Shown here one piece after another: positions 54,963 to 64,000 of a stretch of 64,000 nt of DNA (position 1 is its first letter; each line of letters begins with the position of its first letter). The position numbers were made by a program, and so were the translations under genes. The stretch comes from Setomelanomma holmii (lineage: Eukaryota > Ascomycota > Dothideomycetes > Pleosporales > Phaeosphaeriaceae), in the NCBI GenBank assembly GCA_010015745.1, contig ML978170.1:355382-419381 (forward strand), given 5' to 3'. The notes under the pieces are model-generated. The model did no database searches and was not told where the DNA came from. It was given only the letters and a program-made list of their open reading frames with translations.

Positions 54963-57549
54963 ATGACCCAAACTGGCAAATGCGACACATGCCGACAGCG
55001 AAAAGTCAAGGTGCGTTCCATTTCTCCGTACATGAATGCTTTGTGATTTTCGCTCTTCAAAGTGGCTGAAGGCATTCATCAAATGCACCTAACGCGCTAC
55101 AGTGCGATGAAGAGAAGCCGAAATGCGGCGCTTGCCGCAAAAAGGACCGTCCATGTTCCTACTCGTACGGAAAGGCTTCTGCGTTTGTCGTCCAAGATCC
55201 CAGCCAAATGACCAAGCATGGCAAGTCCAAGGTTGCACCCGTGATGTTCACTTTGGAGTCATCAGAGACAAACAGCAGCTCAGAACTGTCCACACCATCT
55301 GACTTGCAGATCACCACGGAACGGGAGGCGGGCGACGGACAAGGCTTTTTCCAAACGCTGGCCCCAATGTCCAAGAGAAATCGTGGCGCTTCGAAGAAAG
55401 CCGCCGCCTACCAAAGGAAGAAGCTTGAGATATACTTGCAGCAATTACAAGCCGAAGCCGCTTTATCAGCCGTCAAGCCGTCGTGTTCGGAGACCACGCT
55501 GATTTCACGTTACATCTGCATGCTTGGCCCCGGTACCGTCGACCAACAACCATTGTCGATTCTTGGCACCTGGATTCAATCGATACCATCCCGTATTGGA
55601 AGCAATAGGATGATGGACCTTGCAGTTGAGTTCTTAGTCAATAGCCACGATGTTTGGTGGAACGACACCTACACCACTCGGGCCTTGGCGAAAGCCAGCA
55701 AAGAGAAGGCTCTGAAGGAGCTACAACTCTTCGTGTTCAATGCCAAGAATAAGCCTACGTATGATGTGATTCTGGCGACGAAAATGCATTACGCAGCAGA
55801 GGTGAAGCAGTTCACGCCTATCTCTGTTATGCTTCGCTGACTTTTCAGGCATTGCTCGGCATAGATACAATGTACCATGCCATCCACGCTTTTGGCCTCG
55901 CTGAACTACTCAAGGCCGGCGACATCGCCAACGTCGATGATGAGCATTTCTATAACCTCATCGACAACACATACATTGACGACGTAAGTTGTAAATCCGG
56001 CCAAGCAGTGATCTACTGACATTATCAGGTAAATGAGGCTATGCTTGCTGGACGCAAATCATTGTATGACAATGACTTCTACTTGTCTTCGACCTTGCCG
56101 CCATTGCCCGCCTACGCTGCGACACTTACCTCGTTCCAAAGAGCCTCGATGGCCATAATGCATGTCTACATCCAGTGTCCTCGACTCAACCTCTTAGTCC
56201 GGAATGCCGTCGCTAATCCGGAAGACACTACTGCTCTGGTCTCCGCCATCACACTCGGCGAGTCTATGTGGAGCGTCAATCTCCAAGAGCATGTGACCAC
56301 ATTGCTCAGCGAAGCCATTACGACCAAACCAGTGCCCCCCGTGGAAGGATTGGAAGACATTATGCCGGAGTCTTTCCACTTCGACAACGTTCAGAACATG
56401 ATCATGTGCACTAGGTATTGGATGCTACTCACGACGCTCGGTGGCTTGGTGGATACACTTTATCGATACTTTCCCGTGGAGACATCCCTGTCCTTCCTTC
56501 CGAAACGTTATGTCATGCAGAAGATTGAGGCCGATGCTGCACTACAACTAGCAAAGTCAGTGCCTTGGGCCCAGTCAATATCCAGCACCCTGCCGCTGGT
56601 CCCTTTACGCTTGCACACCCCACTGCAAGTGTCGATAGGTCCGTGGTATAGAACGATTCGAAGTCTCACAGCCTTTCTCGCGGCCTCTACGAATCTAGAT
56701 GCTGATGCAATAGCTGAGATTGAATACGAAATTGCTATCGCGGAACGTATGAAAGCTAAGATCATTGAAGAGTGCAATCACATCCATGCACAATGGGATG
56801 TAAGTGCGGTTGCAGAGAAGCCTCTCTTGGAAGCACTGAACACTATGGCTGGCGGAAAGATTCCAGAATGGCTACCAGTACGCGTTCGCTTTGAGGCGGA
56901 GGATGGCGAGATGGTTATGAAGCTTGAATACGAGAATAAGAGAGGGACGTATCAAGAGCATTTCGAACTGGGCGAGCAGGAACCGAAGAGACTTCAGGCG
57001 AACGACGTGTCAATATGGAAAGAGAACGATCAATTTGGCTATGAATATGAGATAGATCTGCCGGACAGAACGAGCGTCGTCACGACTTCGAACCTCACCT
57101 GGGACGCGGCCCATCGCAACGAGAGTATGGATCCGAAGGAGGCTGCTGACTTCATACATGCTTCGGGCAGAAATCTCTGCTCGACTTCAGGCTGGTGGCC
57201 CAGCCGCGACGATTCCTTCGAGGTCCTTCGTAGCGAAAGACTCAAAGAGGTAGCATACAAGAATATTCGGAAGCCCGAGGACTTTGGCCCAGGCGAACCG
57301 CTGGATGACGTTGATAAACATCCTTGTCTAGCGTCGAGCTTCTGGCCTCAAACTTCGAACAAGCCCTCCACATCTAGTGGAAGCACCTCGAATAGTACGG
57401 ACCTGTTCTCCATGTATTCTGGTTCGAGTGTGGAATTTTCGCCATCGTGGGCAAGCGCATTCAATAAGATCCAATCATCGCACGAATCCGCTGGCAAAAA
57501 CCTCAAGGCTATGCGAGATGACTTCTTCAAGCAAAACAAGTCATTGTAA
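54963..57549 (+). CDS. Zn(II)2Cys6 fungal transcription factor
   Basis: A DNA-binding regulator of 800 residues in four exons (54963-55010, 55103-55801, 55849-55983, 56029-57549); introns 92, 47 and 45 bp, all in phase. The zinc cluster is split by intron 1 and reads CDTCRQRKVKCDEEKPKC followed by GACRKKDRPC, giving the canonical six cysteines at residues 7-34. A Ser/Thr-rich linker and a basic KRNRGASKKAAAYQRKKLEIYLQQLQAE helix follow. The rest resembles the fungal-specific middle region (YHAIHAFGLAELLKAGDI, SFQRASMAIMHVYIQCPRL). The C-terminus is Ser/Thr-rich and probably activating. Lying next to the intradiol dioxygenase it could regulate it, but there is no direct evidence. Confidence 0.92.
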
Positions 57550-57666
57550 AACACCATGACATTTCGGACGCGCGACTCAATTCTAGACTTGTACAATATG
57601 TTTGAGCTAGCTATTCCAAATTCAAAGCTAGACACAACAACTCGCTTGTAGATTTGCGCAACATCG

Positions 57667-57873
57667 TTACGAGTACCGAATGCTATAAGAATCGGGTACT
57701 TCCCGCCAAGAGCCCTCGACTAGCTGCGTACCGCAAGCTTGGCACTTGAGACCGTGTTGCCACACTGGATAAAGTGATCGAGGAAGACCTGATTGCGTGC
57801 TTTGATGCTCGCAACGGAAGCAGGTGTACATGATGGTGAAGCTTTGTGGGTGATGCGGTTGTGGATAGGACAT
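57667..57873 (-). CDS. Possible small zinc-ribbon protein
   Basis: An open frame of 68 codons. The core from an internal Met reads MYTCFRCEHQSTQSG and, after a basic linker, LKCQACGTQLVEGSWREV. The two CxxC knuckles are spaced about as in small zinc ribbons. The paired cysteines argue for a real gene, but the frame is short and no upstream exon was confirmed, so this is tentative. The interval 57874-58100 holds nothing else. Confidence 0.35.
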   Translation of the reverse strand: MSYPQPHHPQSFTIMYTCFRCEHQSTQSGLPRSLYPVWQHGLKCQACGTQLVEGSWREVPDSYSIRYS

Positions 57874-58100
57874 GTTTGCTTTTTATCGATCTGGGATGGT
57901 TTCGATTTGTTGGTATGGAGGAAACGAGAGAGAGCATTTAAGCAAGGGTTTAATCTTCGAGAATGGCGAATCCTGAGACACGTCTCAGCGCGTAGGACTC
58001 AGTGAAGCGATGTAGGGCAAGCCGCACGCGGATGTCGCTAACACACCAGCATCCCTATGTTCACGCCGCTCGCCGACGACGTAGCCCAGACTCGCGGATA

Positions 58101-59108
58101 CTATATACTGGTTTGGCCTTTCAGCATCCACTTTACAGCAGCAATCGTATTCATCTCCCAGTCCTTACTCACGGGTAAATTAGGGCACGTAGTCCAAAAG
58201 CCATGTGGCAACCCTGCATAGATATGGTCCTTCATGTCGAGTCCTTGCTCCGTCAACATCTTCGCGAACAGTATAGCCTCGTCACGCCGTGGATCCCAAC
58301 CACAAATAGCAAAGTACGCCTTTCGCACCACGTTTTGCCAACTCTCCACGTCATTCAGCAAGGGCGAGTACCGCACATTATCTCTTGATGCACCGTACTT
58401 CTGGAAGAAGTACTCAATGGAAGTTCTGGTGAGCCCTGGTGCATCGTCAATTTCGTCGACGGAGAGGATGTCAGGTCTCATATGCGCCGGACGCACGTCT
58501 GGGTGGCACCACGAGCCAGCCCAGAAGACGAGACCAGTTATCTGTGGGCACTTAGGATATGGAGGACAGTGCTTGTATTGATGCGCGAGGCCAGCGGTGA
58601 GGTTCGCACCAGCTGAGGTGCCACCAACTAGAAAGCCTCTCTCCAGGTCGACGTCTACTGTTGCCTCTCCGTCCTCTGAAATGATCCAGGCCAGCACTTC
58701 CCAGCAATCTTCGAAGCCCGTCGGGAATGGGTGTTCAGGCGCGAGTCGATACTCGATACTGAGCACGCAAACGTCAACCTGCTTTGCAATCCCTGGACAT
58801 GTCTTATCATCGGTCTCAAGACTGCCTGTCACGAAGCCTCCACCGTGCATGTACACGAACAGTGGCAGTGCATGGGCATTCTTGCGACGGTAGATTCGTA
58901 CTGTGGTTTGGTTTTCGACGATGATCTCATGAATATCGAGCTCGGGATCTGTAGCCATAGGAAGGCGGTCCCGGGTCATGCGGTCAATGGGTGTGTTGGG
59001 AGGAAGGTTGTTGGGAATCTTCAAGGATGTCAGCACTGTCGTGACCCAATAGGGTAATCCGAAGCTCGGGGTGTGAATGACGCTGAACAAAAACCTACAT
59101 CTTTCCAT
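58101..59108 (-). CDS. HSL-type alpha/beta hydrolase (esterase/acetyl hydrolase)
   Basis: Hydrolyses carboxylic esters of small or medium size. About 335 residues from the ATG at 59106-59108 (MERCRFLFSVIHTPSF); the frame extends upstream but without family features. The HSL family motifs are the oxyanion-hole YMHGGGFVTGS, LSIEYRLAPEHPFP, nucleophile elbow LVGGTSAGANL, ICGWDPRRDEAI with the catalytic Asp, and GLPHGFWTT with the catalytic His. All three catalytic residues are present. It is transcribed divergently from the siderophore-type transporter, with two GATA-type elements between them, so a role in processing a siderophore or its ester is possible but unproven. Confidence 0.88.
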   Translation of the reverse strand: MERCRFLFSVIHTPSFGLPYWVTTVLTSLKIPNNLPPNTPIDRMTRDRLPMATDPELDIHEIIVENQTTVRIYRRKNAHALPLFVYMHGGGFVTGSLETDDKTCPGIAKQVDVCVLSIEYRLAPEHPFPTGFEDCWEVLAWIISEDGEATVDVDLERGFLVGGTSAGANLTAGLAHQYKHCPPYPKCPQITGLVFWAGSWCHPDVRPAHMRPDILSVDEIDDAPGLTRTSIEYFFQKYGASRDNVRYSPLLNDVESWQNVVRKAYFAICGWDPRRDEAILFAKMLTEQGLDMKDHIYAGLPHGFWTTCPNLPVSKDWEMNTIAAVKWMLKGQTSI

Positions 59109-59389
59109 TACGGGTGTGGAACAGCATACTGGCGGTACTCCTCGACCATGGTTATTCCGACTCGACGTGTGGTATATACAGCTTAAGTTACAGGACGGAG
59201 TGCTATGTGATGCCGCCAATTTGGTGGTTCCTGCCTCGTGCTGATCCCTTTTCCGAAAACTTGCCGAGGTCGTGGACGGCCCTTCCACCATCAACGTCCT
59301 CTCAACACCGACACACCACACATCCCGTCTTGTTATACACCTTGTTGAGAAGGTCCCGTTTGCCCGCCCCGAACTCGGTAAGCTGAGTG

Positions 59390-59398
59390 ATCAGATAA
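59390..59398 (+). promoter_or_regulatory. Iron-GATA factor site, exact consensus ATCWGATAA
   Basis: ATCAGATAA, followed by GATGATCAGG. ATCWGATAA is the binding consensus of fungal iron-repressor GATA factors (SreA/Sre1/Urbs1). It lies in the divergent promoter, 335 bp before the transporter ATG and 282 bp from the esterase ATG. The match is exact; function is inferred. Confidence 0.7.
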
Positions 59399-59469
59399 GA
59401 TGATCAGGCGGCCAGGTTGCTCGTATGAGCGGGGTAGATCGACGCCAAGCTGAAAATTTGCATCTAATC

Positions 59470-59478
59470 TTATCCGAT
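59470..59478 (-). promoter_or_regulatory. Second GATA-type site, one mismatch to the iron consensus
   Basis: The reverse strand reads ATCGGATAA, differing from ATCWGATAA at one position and keeping the GATA core. It lies 72 bp from the exact site, in the opposite orientation. Confidence 0.45.
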
Positions 59479-59732
59479 GGAAGTTCACGATCAACCTCTT
59501 GGGAAATGATGCCGTCCAGTGGGAGCACTAGAACTCGTTTATGCTGACGATGGGGGTCGCTAGCTGCAGAAAGCGCATGAGAACGCAACAACGGTGGGTA
59601 ACTTGATGACGAATACCAAGCACAGGAGCGGATGGATATTTAACCACGCTACCGGACGGTTCTTCACTACAGTGACCTACAATCATCGCAATCAAGGCCT
59701 TCCAGCGTGTTTGTGTACTACATACATTCGCG

Positions 59733-61619
59733 ATGGCGTCAAAAGAGACCTCATTACCTTCATCCCCCGGACTAAACCAACCATCGCAACTTTCTTCACA
59801 AGAAAAGGACAACAACACTATACAGTCGACCAACGACCTTCCGAATGATCTCCAGAAACGACCTCTAGAATCCTCAACCCCCGGTGTTGCGAAAGTCGAA
59901 CGATTTAGCCATGTCCTCTATCAGTCGGCCAAGTCGGGCCGCCTTCTCCTGTTCATTCTCGCTTTCTCCATCGGGCTCACAATGTTTGGATATGCTTTGG
60001 ACCAAGGGATCACATCACATTTCACCGTCATTGCTGCGTCTGCATTTTCGCACCACGCCGAGATTGGTGCTGTGAATACAGCTGCGTCCATAATTCCCGC
60101 GATCTCGAAGCCATTCATTGGTAAGCTAAGTGACATTACATCACGCCCGATAACTTATGTGATAGCGTTGGTATTCTATGTCATCGGCTTTGTGGTTGCT
60201 GCCACATGCAAAGATATCGGTGCCTACATCATTGGCATCAGTTTCACTGCGTTTGGAAAGTCTGGGCTTGATTTGCTGGGCGACATCATTGTCGCGGATC
60301 TCACGCCGCTCGAGTGGCGTGCTTTCTGGTCAGGTTTGCTTTCGGCGCCCTTCATCATTACGGTCTTCATCAATGGCTTCATCGCCGACGCAATGATACC
60401 GGACCATTGGCGCTGGGGCCTAGGTATGTTCGCAATCATGATGCCCGTCCTGCTTGTCCCAGCCATAATGACACTGTACGGCGTGCAACGACGTGCAGAC
60501 AAGCTCGGTGCGATCAGTTTCGGCGAAGCAGGCGTCGCAAGACGCGAAGGCATCAAAGTTCGTACTAGCAAGGACTACATCAACCTTGCTTATCGCGCCA
60601 TCATCGACATTGACCTCGCTGGCCTTGTCTTACTCGGCACAGGTTTTGCCCTCGTTCTACTCTCCTTCAACTTGGCCAAGACAGCCAAGGGTAGATGGAG
60701 CAATGCTAGCATGATCGCTATGCTTGTCACTGGCTTCGTTATTCTCGGCTTGTTCGCCGCATACGAGATCTTACTCGCTCTGAAACCTGTCATGACCCGC
60801 CGCATCTTCCGTAATCGCGCATTCATATGCGCCCTTCTCGTCAATGTCTTTGGCCAGATGGGTAGTGCGACACGCGCGAATTACTTCAGCTCGTACGTCT
60901 ATATTAACAAGAATTGGAGCAACTATGCCTGGAATACGTTCTTGAATACAACCACGCTCGTCCTGTGCCTTTTTGGCCCTCTTGGAGGCTTGTTATATCG
61001 CTTCAGCCACCGCTACAAATCCTTGATGGTATTTGGCGCAGTGCTAAAACTTATCGGTAACGCCATTCTGATGACCGCTGATGCACGAAGCACACATGAT
61101 ACCGGTGCGTTGGTCGTGAGCCAACTACTCCTGGGCTGCGGAGCGTTCACGGTTATTGGCGCAAAAGTAGGCTCTCAAGCCTCTGTACCACACGAGGACC
61201 TATCGAGCGCAATTGCGATATTGAGTCTATGGAGCACGCTCGCGAGCTCAGTAGGATACACAATTGCAGCCTCGATATGGAGCGAGCATATGCTGGAGTA
61301 CATGCGCCAGGAGATACCGACGGTGCCGGAAAAGACCCTGAAGACGATCTATGGCAGTATCAAGACATTGAGAACGAAGTATGATTGGGACGATCCGGTG
61401 CGGCAAGGTGCTGTGAGGGCATACACGAGGGTCAATGGCACCATATTCTTCGTGGCGATTGTACTTAATGTGATGCCTGTGGTCTTCTCTCCATGTATGC
61501 CCGGAAAGTATTTGCCATCAACTGAGTGTGTCAAAATAGGTACTGACGAAGTGAAGATTACTACCTCGGCAAACAGCAGAACGCCATTACTAACAAGGGT
61601 GTCGATGGACAGCTTATAG
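59733..61619 (+). CDS. Siderophore-iron transporter-type MFS carrier (SIT/ARN family)
   Basis: A plasma-membrane importer of ferric siderophore complexes, 628 residues, single exon. The long hydrophilic N-terminus is followed by about 14 predicted membrane segments, as in fungal Sit/Mir/Arn carriers. Typical features are FGYALDQGITSHFTVIAASAF in the first helix region, TAASIIPAISKPFIGKLSD, FTAFGKSGLDLLGDIIVADL and PLEWRAFWSG. ATRANYFSSYVYINKNWS and the conserved amphipathic loop near the C-terminus (EYMRQEIPTVPEKTLKTIYGS) follow. Length and motif order match the family. The exact iron-GATA site upstream supports induction under iron starvation. Confidence 0.93.
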   Translation: MASKETSLPSSPGLNQPSQLSSQEKDNNTIQSTNDLPNDLQKRPLESSTPGVAKVERFSHVLYQSAKSGRLLLFILAFSIGLTMFGYALDQGITSHFTVIAASAFSHHAEIGAVNTAASIIPAISKPFIGKLSDITSRPITYVIALVFYVIGFVVAATCKDIGAYIIGISFTAFGKSGLDLLGDIIVADLTPLEWRAFWSGLLSAPFIITVFINGFIADAMIPDHWRWGLGMFAIMMPVLLVPAIMTLYGVQRRADKLGAISFGEAGVARREGIKVRTSKDYINLAYRAIIDIDLAGLVLLGTGFALVLLSFNLAKTAKGRWSNASMIAMLVTGFVILGLFAAYEILLALKPVMTRRIFRNRAFICALLVNVFGQMGSATRANYFSSYVYINKNWSNYAWNTFLNTTTLVLCLFGPLGGLLYRFSHRYKSLMVFGAVLKLIGNAILMTADARSTHDTGALVVSQLLLGCGAFTVIGAKVGSQASVPHEDLSSAIAILSLWSTLASSVGYTIAASIWSEHMLEYMRQEIPTVPEKTLKTIYGSIKTLRTKYDWDDPVRQGAVRAYTRVNGTIFFVAIVLNVMPVVFSPCMPGKYLPSTECVKIGTDEVKITTSANSRTPLLTRVSMDSL

Positions 61620-62068
61620 AGGTTGAACAGAGAACAAACCAGGGGCAGAAGAATGGTGCTTGGGAGAAGGTGAAAAGGCTCTACTGAAAGGAGACCTAGG
61701 ATGGTCCCTGAGCGCTTTGGTCTTCAACAATGCGACAATACTGGTGTTCCATGTATGTGGTCTTGTGCGATCGCACGTGTTCGATGAAGCAATTATAGCA
61801 AATAGTGCGAATACGACCGCCAGAACACAAGGCTCGCTTTCTTCGCGTTCAGATCTGGTATGCATTGAAATGCACGGGCAGCAATAATCCGTACGCATGT
61901 GATCAACACAACAGCCTTTGTCCGCTCAAGCCAAGCACCAAGTCGCTCAAAATTAGCATTTGTCGAGTAACCACATGATGCCCCATAAGCTTAAGCTGTA
62001 TGGTTGGGATTTGAGTAGTGGCTTCGGTTGCGGTCAGCCGCACGAGCCATGTGTAACGCACCATGGGG
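61620..62068. other. Intergenic interval, nothing recognised
   Basis: 449 bp after the transporter stop; no supported feature. Confidence 0.4.
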
Positions 62069-62133
62069 ATAGCGCAGATACACAGTGTCTTAGATATGCG
62101 AGATGCTCTTAATAAGTAAGACATACACGAGCT
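62069..62133 (+). repeat. 65-bp direct repeat, unit 1
   Basis: Begins ATAGCGCAGATACACAGTGT and ends CACGAGCT. It matches 62172-62236 at all but four positions. Confidence 0.88.
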
Positions 62134-62171
62134 ATTAGACACTAGACCTACGTCTCCTTCCCGCCTTCAGA

Positions 62172-62236
62172 ATAGCGCAAATACACATTGTCTTAGATAT
62201 GCGAGATGCTCTTAATAAGTGAGACATACACAAGCT
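62172..62236 (+). repeat. 65-bp direct repeat, unit 2
   Basis: Begins ATAGCGCAAATACACATTGT and ends CACAAGCT. It is a direct copy of 62069-62133, 103 bp downstream, with three transitions and one transversion. Confidence 0.88.
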
Positions 62237-62661
62237 GTGCTAATGCGATTTGCTCCTTAGAAAGTCGCATCCGACGTGGAGGGAGCGTCGACCTCTAGGC
62301 TCTAATGATCAAAGATGGACAAGATAATTGGGAATACTCCAAACCAGAGGCCGGCGATGCACGATCAGATATTGCTCTATTGCTTGCGCCAAGGCACAAA
62401 GGGTAAACATTGACTGTTGTGTCCACATCACTTAGTTCATATGTCATGATGGTAACCTAAACGGATTAAAGGCTCGCCGGCATCATCGTCCACGACAAAG
62501 ACTGTGTACGAGGAATGCGAGCATCGTCGTCTTTTCTTAGTATCGTCAGTATTGATGAAGGTGTATGAAACTTAGGAGAACTCTCCTTGCAAACATCACC
62601 AATGCCATCATTTCCACCAAGCCTATTCCACCACTTACGCCATCCTTCTCGAGTTACCATC

Positions 62662-62907
62662 ATGAAGCTTACCAGTGTCGCCATCGCCGCTCTCTTTGCT
62701 TACGCCCAGGCATGGAAGTTTGAAGCCCGTTGTCCTGCTGTGTTCAAATATGGCGGTGTAGCGAACCGCGCTTGTACCAAGATTGGTGACAGCACCTGCG
62801 GCACGGACGATAGAGTATGTTGCCCAGCCCGACGTGGTTTAGATGCTTCCCATCCTGAGTCGAGCTTATGCCGGCTAGCAGGGCAGATGAGCTCTCAATT
62901 GGCTTGA
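62662..62907 (+). CDS. Small cysteine-rich secreted protein
   Basis: 81 residues. The signal peptide (MKLTSVAIAALFAYAQA) is followed by a short mature region with six cysteines, including ACTKIGDSTCGTDDRVCC. A GTATGT at 62815 could be an intron donor, so the C-terminus after DDR is uncertain. I do not recognise the family. Size, signal peptide and cysteines are typical of fungal secreted proteins; no toxic or host-directed activity is implied. Confidence 0.5.
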   Translation: MKLTSVAIAALFAYAQAWKFEARCPAVFKYGGVANRACTKIGDSTCGTDDRVCCPARRGLDASHPESSLCRLAGQMSSQLA

Positions 62908-63568
62908 CCACTTTCAACTGTTGGCTAGTCTGTCTGGAACTCCTTGAGCATATGGATAGATCCCTGAAGGTCACAAAGTCTGTCTATTATCGTCCGTTTG
63001 CTGGCCAGATTGATACTGGACGAATCGTACCAGCCTGGAATGACCAAGCTTAATGCTGTAAAACCGACACCGTCTCTTGCGAGAGCTTTGCACACATCAA
63101 TGAAGCTGGCATCATGTGTGTCCATCCATAGGGTACATCGAACGGTATCTGCTTAGCGATTCGCAAGACAGCTCTAGAGCTTGTTGCGCAGCGTATCGGA
63201 CTAAGTATCGAGAGTTGAGCTGAATCGTAATAGTCGAAGGGCATCGGCAACGTGATCGAGCTGATGTGCCTAAAGTTTGAGCGTCTGATGGTGAACAAGA
63301 ACGCATTTGCGACCATCCAACCATTGATGCCGCTGAATCGCCACTCATTGTCCCCATAAAGAACCTTGCGAGCTTCAAGATATTATAAGTCAACATGTCC
63401 GCAAAAGGCCTACGTTGACTACGTTTTTGTTGAGTTTGCACTTGAGATGTTGAAAGTTCCTGCTAACGACAGTAGTTTGATGAGATAGAATCGGGTTGTC
63501 GCACTCGGGCCATAGTTCGATATTTTACGGAAAGAGCAGTAAGCTAGGCCATATAGTGTTCGGCCACA
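62908..63568. other. Interval before pogo copy 2, nothing recognised
   Basis: 661 bp with only short unsupported open frames on the minus strand. Confidence 0.4.
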
Positions 63569-63570
63569 TA

Positions 63571-63619
63571 CCGTGGGCGTCGGCGTAACGACCCACTCGG
63601 CGTGCCGACCCACCCCAAC
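63571..63619 (+). repeat. Left TIR of pogo copy 2
   Basis: 49 bp identical to 14-62; all CpG sites retained. Confidence 0.95.
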
Positions 63620-63955
63620 ATCATAACACAAAATTAACACCAACTTCAATACGCGTTATCTCTACTAATATAGAACTAATTGACAAGGCAGTTACAGCAT
63701 ATAAATCGCAAGAACTAGGAGAAAAACTATTATAAAGAAAGTGCGCTGATATATTCAAAGTTAATAGAATTACACTAGTGCAAAGATGCAAGGGCATTCA
63801 GGCTCTAATAGCAGCTAAGAATGCCTCCTAACAGAAACTCACTCTACAACAAGAGGCAGAGCTTGTAGAGTATATTAAAGGACTAACAAAAGAGAGCGCT
63901 TCCTTCTACGCGTGAAATGATACGCAGATTTGCTGCTGAGATCGCTCAAGAGCCT
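63571..63955 (+). mobile_element. pogo/Fot1-like element, copy 2 (5' part, mutated, interrupted)
   Basis: Preceded by TA (63569-63570), it begins with the same 49-bp TIR as 14-62 and is identical to copy 1 for 79 bp. It then diverges by about twenty C-to-T or G-to-A changes, few reverse changes, one transversion and one inserted base. The transposase start codon is ATA instead of ATG, and further stops are created. Similarity ends abruptly at 63955 (matching copy 1 at about 395). It is the same orientation as copy 1. Confidence 0.92.
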
Positions 63956-64000
63956 TGTCAGATTCAAAGGGGTTCTTGATGATGTTGATAACTGATGTGT
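63956..64000. other. Unrelated sequence interrupting pogo copy 2 at the window edge
   Basis: Begins TGTCAGATTCAAAGG exactly where similarity to copy 1 stops. A TG start is compatible with the first bases of a long terminal repeat, or this may be a deletion junction. Only 45 bases are visible, so neither can be decided. Confidence 0.35.

Noticed and set aside
58101..61619. Siderophore biosynthesis cluster
   Set aside because: Only a transporter and an esterase are present; no NRPS, ornithine monooxygenase or acyltransferase is seen.
1..64000. CRISPR arrays, phage or bacterial operons
   Set aside because: The sequence is eukaryotic with spliceosomal introns; no regularly spaced short repeats were seen.

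Overview
The window is nuclear DNA from a filamentous ascomycete (Pezizomycotina). Coding regions carry short 44-109 bp GT-AG introns. The gene content is typical of the group: a HET-domain gene, a Zn2Cys6 regulator, a fungalysin, a cellobiose dehydrogenase relic, a Jen1-type carboxylate carrier, a siderophore-type MFS carrier and several small secreted proteins. Its repeats are decayed by C-to-T and G-to-A changes that look like repeat-induced point mutation (RIP). A Dothideomycete is my best guess from gene flavour; the sequence alone does not prove it.

Layout. 1-2157: a complete pogo/Fot1-like DNA transposon with perfect 49-bp inverted repeats and a broken transposase. 2759-5982: a hAT element with a 29-bp TIR and an 8-bp target duplication, sitting inside a small secreted-protein gene whose two halves lie on either side. 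7.5-20.1 kb: an aldo/keto reductase, a large secreted protein, an M36 fungalysin, a broken cellobiose dehydrogenase, an NmrA-like protein and an enoyl-CoA hydratase. 20.6-24.4 kb: a second, different pogo-like element inserted a few codons before the stop of a decayed GH3 glycosidase gene. 25.0-36.9 kb: a methyltransferase, a Jen1-like transporter, a P450, the exosome subunit Rrp41 and a SNF2/ERCC6L2-like ATPase. 37.0-38.4 kb: degenerate direct and inverted repeats beside a broken RNase III-like gene. 39.0-47.4 kb: a glycine-zipper/RS-rich protein, a two-CNB plus F-box plus LRR protein, Pelota/Dom34 and a 2EXR-type protein. 47.7-57.5 kb: a broken HET gene, a cysteine-rich membrane protein with an in-frame TAG, an extracellular intradiol dioxygenase and a Zn2Cys6 factor. 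58.1-61.6 kb: an HSL-type esterase divergent from a siderophore-type MFS transporter, with a consensus iron-GATA site between them. 62-64 kb: direct repeats, a small secreted protein and a second, more heavily mutated copy of the first pogo element, interrupted after 385 bp.

The main theme is contrast. Core cellular genes (Rrp41, Pelota, SNF2) are intact. Several accessory genes (secreted protein, cellobiose dehydrogenase, GH3, RNase III-like, HET, cysteine-rich membrane protein) carry nonsense codons, mostly TAG or TAA, plus frameshifts or transposon insertions. No CRISPR array, rRNA or convincing tRNA was seen.
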